This document shows, one piece after another, positions 1-5,238 of a DNA stretch of 5,238 nucleotides. Under the pieces are notes generated by a model. The model made no database searches. It was not told where the DNA came from and was given only the letters and a program-made list of their open reading frames with translations. This stretch comes from Clostridia bacterium (GTDB taxonomy: Bacteria > Bacillota > Clostridia > Christensenellales > UBA1242): the NCBI GenBank assembly GCA_017553065.1, contig JAFZND010000113.1, forward strand, positions 1-5,238. The letters are read 5' to 3'. How positions within the stretch are numbered: the first letter of the stretch is position 1; each line of letters starts with the position of its first letter. The position numbers and the translations under genes were made by a program.

Positions 1-1
1 A

Positions 2-526
2 TTTTTCCTAATCACATCAAAGCCAGTGATATATTGTGCAAACATTTCTGATGAAGATGTAAACAAAGTAGAAGACCAAATTGACAATGTACGCAAAGTA
101 AAAGAATTTGCCACAGCAGAAGGTGCACAAGTAGTTACAATCTGCGCAAGATTGGAAGAAGAACTAAGTCAACTAACTCAAGACGAATTTGATTTATTTA
201 AAGAAGAACTTGGAATCAAAACTTTTGGCCTTGAAAAATTGATTGTTGTTGGCTATGATACACTTGGACTTATAAGTTACCTTACTGCAGGCGAACCAGA
301 AGTGCGTGCATGGACCATAACCAAAGGAACAAAAGCACCAGGAGCTGCAGGCAAAATACATACTGACTTTGAAAAAGGGTTTATTCGTGCCGAAGTAATA
401 CCTTGGCAAGAACTTGTAGAAATTGGCAGTTACACCAAGGCAAAAGAACTAGGCAAAGTTCGTATCGAAGGCAAAGATTATGTTGTGCAAGATGGTGATG
501 TAATGTTATTTAGATTTAATGTGTAA
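2..526 (+). CDS. ychF: Redox-regulated ATPase YchF (OLA1 family), 3' part only
   Basis: This is the C-terminal 174 residues of a protein that is normally about 365 aa; the gene is cut by the left window edge. The reading frame is open from base 2 and the first visible residues (FFLITSKPVIYCANIS) match the end of the Obg-like G domain, so the GTG at 26 is an internal Val codon and not a start. NISD (bases 41-52) lies where the family carries its altered G4 motif NxxE. A helical stretch follows (ICARLEEEL), then the TGS domain: LTAGEPEVRAWTI, KGTKAPGAAGKIHTDFEKGFIRAEV, EGKDYVVQDGDVMLFRFNV, which is close to family consensus. Known for the family: cytoplasmic P-loop NTPase that prefers ATP over GTP, binds ribosomes and has been linked to stress responses. 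The gene converges on the small - strand gene, with 10 nt between the stop codons. Identification is very secure; the missing half cannot be judged. Confidence 0.97.
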   Translation, partial: FFLITSKPVIYCANISDEDVNKVEDQIDNVRKVKEFATAEGAQVVTICARLEEELSQLTQDEFDLFKEELGIKTFGLEKLIVVGYDTLGLISYLTAGEPEVRAWTITKGTKAPGAAGKIHTDFEKGFIRAEVIPWQELVEIGSYTKAKELGKVRIEGKDYVVQDGDVMLFRFNV

Positions 527-555
527 AAAAGACGACTTATTTGTCGTCTTTTTTT
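525..555. terminator. Bidirectional intrinsic terminator shared by ychF and the small - strand gene
   Basis: A perfect stem pairs AAAAAAGACGAC (525-536) with GTCGTCTTTTTT (543-554) around the 6-nt loop TTATTT (537-542). The + strand reads into seven T (549-555) and the - strand into six T (complement of 525-530), so it can act in both directions. It overlaps both genes: the ychF stop codon ends in its A-tract, and the stop codon of the opposing small gene lies in the loop. The GC core is only six pairs with four G/C, so strength is uncertain and depends partly on the A-U extension. Confidence 0.85.
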
Positions 556-698
556 GATTCTTTTTTAATTTTTTTTCGTTCGTCTTCAGTAAGCGGCGAG
601 CCAAACACAAGTGTTTCAGCACTTTCTCTATCCATACCTAAGCCAACATAATATTCCACTTCTTTTTCTTGGCTGTCTGCCACACTGCGTAATAGCAT
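537..698 (-). CDS. Small hypothetical protein, 53 aa, highly charged
   Basis: I do not recognise this protein. The frame runs from ATG (696-698) to TAA (537-539) and starts MLLRSVADSQEK. The middle, YYVGLGMDRESAETLVFG, looks like two short amphipathic helices joined by a GMD turn. The C-terminal 16 or so residues are very rich in Lys, Asp and Glu (ending KKESKKDDK), probably a flexible tail. There is no signal peptide, membrane segment or Cys pair, so it is likely cytoplasmic. Support for a real gene is contextual: AAAGGAGA sits 5 nt before the ATG, a sigma-A-like promoter lies just upstream, and terminators flank it on both sides. It lies 90 nt downstream of gyrA on the same strand, but a terminator separates them, so it is probably its own transcription unit. 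The Lys-rich tail is coded partly by A-rich terminator DNA, so its last residues may be constrained by the hairpin. Function unknown. Confidence 0.75.
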   Translation of the reverse strand: MLLRSVADSQEKEVEYYVGLGMDRESAETLVFGSPLTEDERKKIKKESKKDDK

Positions 699-703
699 AC
701 TTA

Positions 704-711
704 TCTCCTTT
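704..711 (-). promoter_or_regulatory. Ribosome binding site of the 53-aa gene
   Basis: On the - strand the sequence AAAGGAGA precedes the ATG at 698 by 5 nt (6 nt from the AAGGAG core). It is a near-perfect Shine-Dalgarno with good spacing, and it is the main reason for accepting this short frame and this start. Confidence 0.8.
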
Positions 712-720
712 GCATTAAAT

Positions 721-750
721 AGTATATAATATTTTTGGTGTGTTAGTCAA
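721..750 (-). promoter_or_regulatory. Predicted sigma-A-type promoter of the 53-aa gene
   Basis: Read on the - strand, TTGACT (745-750) is a 5/6 match to the -35 box and TATACT (721-726) a 5/6 match to the -10 box, separated by 18 nt of AT-rich DNA. Transcription would start at about 713-716, giving a leader of only some 15-18 nt that begins just ahead of the ribosome binding site. The first two T of the -35 box are the last two of the T-run of the gyrA terminator. The 18-nt spacer is one longer than optimal. No operator-like inverted repeat is visible within it. Confidence 0.65.
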
Positions 751-784
751 AAAAAGGCACTATCTTTTATGATAGTGGCCTTTT
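749..784 (-). terminator. Intrinsic terminator after gyrA
   Basis: The hairpin pairs AAAAGGCACTATC (752-764) with GATAGTGGCCTTTT (771-784) around the loop TTTTAT (765-770), with a single bulged G at 778. On the - strand it begins about 4 nt after the gyrA stop and is followed by seven T (complement of 749-755), the classic intrinsic form. The + strand side is also T-rich (781-790), so it may also stop transcription leaking toward gyrA from ychF. An extra in-frame stop (783-785) follows the gyrA TAA at a distance of one codon. Confidence 0.9.
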
Positions 785-788
785 ATTT

Positions 789-3302
789 TTATTCTTCTGC
801 AGGTGCTTGCTCGCCCACTTCTTCAACCTCTTCAACTTCTTCCACTTCTTCGTGTGGAGTGATTGCAACTGCAACAATTTTAGATTTTTCGCCTGTGCGC
901 ATTACGCGTACGCCTTTGGTGTTGCGTCCAATCTTGCTAATTTCTTTTGCTGCAATTCTAATGATTTGTCCATCGTCTGCAATAAGCATTACATCGTCTT
1001 CATCAGTAACTTGTTTTAAGTTCACAAGGTTACCTGTTTCTTCGGTAAATATACCAGCTTTTACACCTTTACCATTACGCCCTTGTACTCTGTATTCGTC
1101 AGCATCACTGCGTTTACCAAAGCCATTTTCGCTAATGGTTAGCATGTCGCTACCAGGTATAATTATTGCCATATCCACAATGTATTCGCCTTCAGATAAT
1201 CTAATTGAGCGCACACCTTGTGCTTCACGACTTATTGGACGAATTGTGTTTTCATGGAAGCGTATGCACTTGCCTTCGCTACTTGCCATGATAACTTCGT
1301 TATCACCATTTGTTACATATGCATTAATTAAGATATCACCCTCTTGCAATTTGATTGCAATCTTACCATTTTTGCGGATAGATTCAAATTCGCTAAGTGC
1401 TGTTTTCTTAATTAAACCATTGCGTGTAGCCATCATCAAGTATCCTTTCATTTCCATACCTTTTTCAAGATGGATAATTGCCGTGATACGCTCTGATGGG
1501 TCTGTTTCAAGCAAGTTTACCATTGCTCTACCTTTGCTATTCTTCATTGCTTCTGGTATTTCGTATGCTTTCATGCGATACACTCTACCACTGCTACTGA
1601 AGCATAGTAAGTCATCATGTGTGGATGACACAAAGATATTTTCCACAAAATCTTCTTCTTTTGTTTTGTGTGCAATTACGCCCTTGCCACCACGGTGTTG
1701 AGCTTTGTATTCTTCCACAGGTAGTCGTTTAATATATCCACCATGTGTCATACTAATTACAACTTGTTCTTCTTCAATTAAATCTTCAATGTTAATATCA
1801 GAATAGTCAAGTGTAATTTCACTCTTGCGTGGAACGCCATATTTTTCTTTTATTGTGAGTAAATCATTTTTGATAATTGCAAGAACTTTTGACTCGTCTG
1901 CAAGAATTTCATTGTACTCTTTGATTGCTGCTTCTACTTGAATTAAATCTTGTTTTAGTTTTTCCACTTCAAGACCTGTTAAGCGTTGCAAACGCATATC
2001 AAGAATTGCTTGTGCTTGCTTTTCGCTAAGTTCAAACATTTGAGTAAGTTTTTCTAATGCATCATTTTTATCATCACTATGTTTAATTACTTTGATTACT
2101 TCGTCAATGTTTGCTTGTGCAATTACTAAACCATGCAATATATGTGCGCGTTGTTCTGCCTTATCTAGGTCAAAACGAGTACGACGAGTGATAATTTCTT
2201 TTTGGTATTTAATATAGTGTGTAAGAATTTCTTTTAAGTTCAATACTTTTGGCACGCCGTCAATTAAGGCAAGCATAATTGCACCAAAGTTTACTTGCAT
2301 CTGTGTATGCTTATAAAGCATATTTAACACAACTTGTGCATTAGCTTCACGCTTTACTTCTATTACAATGCGCATACCTTCTCTGTCACTTTCTTCGCGA
2401 ATGTCACTAATGCCTTCAATGCGCTTTGATTTTACCATATCGGCAATTTGAATAATAAGTTTTGCTTTGTTTACTTGGTATGGAATTTCGGTAACAACAA
2501 TTCTTTCTCTGCCATTTGCCATTTCTTCAATTTCTGCTTTTGACCTAATTACAAAAGAACCTTTACCTGTTTGATACATTTCTCTAATGCCTTGTCTGCC
2601 CATAATCTTGCCATAAGTTGGAAAATCTGGGGCAGGAAGATAATGCATCAAATCATCTATTTCCATATCTTTATTGTCAATAAGTGCCACTGTGGCGTCA
2701 ATAACCTCTGCCAAATTGTGTGGTGGAATATTTGTTGCCATACCCACAGCAATACCATCAGAACCATTTACAAGCAAGTTTGGGAATCTGGATGGAAGCA
2801 CTACCGGTTGCATTTCTGTATCGTCAAAGTTAGGATACATATCTACAACTTCTTTATCAATATCTGCAAGCATTTCTGCTGCAATTTTTGAAAGGCGTGC
2901 TTCTGTGTAACGCATAGCAGCTGGGCTATCGCCATCCACAGAACCAAAGTTACCATGGCCATCTACCAATGGGCAGTTAATTGAAAAATCTTGTGCAAGA
3001 CGCACGAGCGCATCATAAATTGCTGCATCGCCATGTGGGTGATATTTACCCATGGTGTCACCAACGATACGTGCACACTTTTTGTATGGGCTACCGCTAA
3101 ACAAATTCATTTCGCCCATAGAATAAAGTATTCTACGATGAACAGGTTTTAATCCGTCGCGCACATCTGGAATTGCACGGCTAACATTTACGGCCATTGC
3201 ATAAGCAATGAAGGATTTTTCCATTTCTTCCTTTAGATGTACATCTAAGGTTTTGTGGCTATCCATTTTATTCATAATTTCATCTATTTGATTTTTATCC
3301 AT
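789..3302 (-). CDS. gyrA: DNA gyrase subunit A
   Basis: Breakage-reunion subunit of gyrase, 837 aa with the chosen start, normal for the family. In order: the winged-helix region with AIPDVRDGLKPVHRRILYSM (about residues 43-62); the quinolone-determining region HPHGDAAIYDALVRLAQ (88-104); catalytic Tyr132 in AAMRYTEARL; tower and coiled-coil regions (about 360-490) with LDMRLQRLTGLE; and a C-terminal DNA-wrapping beta-pinwheel from about residue 510, carrying a GyrA box QHRGGKG (535-541). The GyrA box and the paired gyrB argue for gyrase rather than topoisomerase IV (ParC). The protein ends in an acidic tail with four Val-Glu-Glu units. Start: the ATG at 3302 has AAGGAG 10 nt upstream; an in-frame ATG at 3329 overlaps the gyrB stop but would place that ribosome binding site inside the coding region. 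Position 93, equivalent to Ser83 of E. coli GyrA, is Ala, while Asp97 (E. coli Asp87) is kept. Confidence 0.98.
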   Translation of the reverse strand: MDKNQIDEIMNKMDSHKTLDVHLKEEMEKSFIAYAMAVNVSRAIPDVRDGLKPVHRRILYSMGEMNLFSGSPYKKCARIVGDTMGKYHPHGDAAIYDALVRLAQDFSINCPLVDGHGNFGSVDGDSPAAMRYTEARLSKIAAEMLADIDKEVVDMYPNFDDTEMQPVVLPSRFPNLLVNGSDGIAVGMATNIPPHNLAEVIDATVALIDNKDMEIDDLMHYLPAPDFPTYGKIMGRQGIREMYQTGKGSFVIRSKAEIEEMANGRERIVVTEIPYQVNKAKLIIQIADMVKSKRIEGISDIREESDREGMRIVIEVKREANAQVVLNMLYKHTQMQVNFGAIMLALIDGVPKVLNLKEILTHYIKYQKEIITRRTRFDLDKAEQRAHILHGLVIAQANIDEVIKVIKHSDDKNDALEKLTQMFELSEKQAQAILDMRLQRLTGLEVEKLKQDLIQVEAAIKEYNEILADESKVLAIIKNDLLTIKEKYGVPRKSEITLDYSDINIEDLIEEEQVVISMTHGGYIKRLPVEEYKAQHRGGKGVIAHKTKEEDFVENIFVSSTHDDLLCFSSSGRVYRMKAYEIPEAMKNSKGRAMVNLLETDPSERITAIIHLEKGMEMKGYLMMATRNGLIKKTALSEFESIRKNGKIAIKLQEGDILINAYVTNGDNEVIMASSEGKCIRFHENTIRPISREAQGVRSIRLSEGEYIVDMAIIIPGSDMLTISENGFGKRSDADEYRVQGRNGKGVKAGIFTEETGNLVNLKQVTDEDDVMLIADDGQIIRIAAKEISKIGRNTKGVRVMRTGEKSKIVAVAITPHEEVEEVEEVEEVGEQAPAEE
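816..851 (-). repeat. Four 9-nt tandem units coding (Glu-Glu-Val)4 in the GyrA tail
   Basis: Four imperfect 9-nt direct repeats (CTTCAACTT-like on the + strand) encode EEVEEVEEVEEV near the end of GyrA. Synonymous differences (GTT and GTG for Val, GAG and GAA for Glu) show the array is not freshly expanded. Acidic tails after the GyrA wrapping domain are common; the three-residue periodicity is specific to this sequence. Slippage would change tail length in frame. Confidence 0.85.
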
Positions 3303-3312
3303 TTGTTTACCA

Positions 3313-3318
3313 CTCCTT
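3313..3318 (-). promoter_or_regulatory. gyrA ribosome binding site in the gyrB-gyrA gap
   Basis: AAGGAG on the - strand lies inside the 19-nt gap between the gyrB TAG (3322-3324) and the gyrA ATG (3302), 10 nt before that ATG. It decides the gyrA start in favour of 3302 over the overlapping ATG at 3329. The tight spacing suggests the two subunits are translated from one mRNA with coupled or near-coupled initiation. I see no promoter or terminator in the gap. Confidence 0.8.
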
Positions 3319-3321
3319 ATC

Positions 3322-5238
<1,917 letters not shown>

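Noticed and set aside
26..28. GTG as the start of a 166-aa protein
   Set aside because: The frame is open to the window edge and the residues before it (FFLITSKP) match the YchF family, so this is an internal Val codon of a truncated gene.
194..409. 71-codon - strand frame opposite ychF
   Set aside because: It lies wholly within the conserved ychF coding sequence, has low-complexity Phe/Lys/Cys composition and resembles no known protein; a shadow.
527..788. Search for tRNA, riboswitch, attachment site, insertion sequence or CRISPR in the intergenic region
   Set aside because: Apart from the two terminators, the promoter and the small gene, I see no cloverleaf, repeat array, terminal inverted repeats or transposase remnant.
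769..1701. 310-codon + strand frame opposite gyrA
   Set aside because: It mirrors the gyrA coding strand, is extremely Ser/Pro/Ile-rich with no recognisable domain, and begins inside the gyrA terminator hairpin; a coding shadow.

Overview
The window is a housekeeping region from a low-GC, AT-rich bacterium, most likely a member of the Bacillota and probably of the Clostridia. This rests on the short GyrB without the long insert of proteobacterial GyrB, the gyrB-gyrA tandem order, strong AAGGAG-type ribosome binding sites, and a GyrB C-terminus ending in RRDFIEKNA...DLDV. No species can be named from sequence alone.

Layout, left to right: (1) the last 174 codons of a + strand gene for the YchF/OLA1-family ATPase, cut by the left edge. 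(2) A compact hairpin with T-runs on both sides, serving as a shared terminator for two converging genes. (3) A 53-codon - strand gene of unknown function, with its own ribosome binding site and a good sigma-A-type promoter. It is short enough to be missed by gene callers. (4) A second hairpin terminator, directly after gyrA. (5) gyrA, complete, on the - strand. (6) gyrB on the - strand, complete except for its first few codons, which lie beyond the right edge.

gyrB and gyrA form a co-transcribed pair (19-nt gap holding the gyrA ribosome binding site). They encode the two subunits of DNA gyrase, the A2B2 enzyme that introduces negative supercoils using ATP. All catalytic signatures are intact: GHKL ATP site, TOPRIM Glu and DxDxD, active-site Tyr, and GyrA box. 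YchF is a ribosome-associated ATPase with a C-terminal TGS domain and is functionally unrelated to gyrase; it simply converges on this cluster.

I found no mobile element, CRISPR array, RNA gene, toxin or defence system. The points worth a second look are the small gene insulated between two hairpins, the unusual geometry in which its stop codon sits in the terminator loop, a non-standard nucleotide-specificity motif in YchF (NISD where the family has NxxE), and alanine at the key quinolone-contact position of GyrA.
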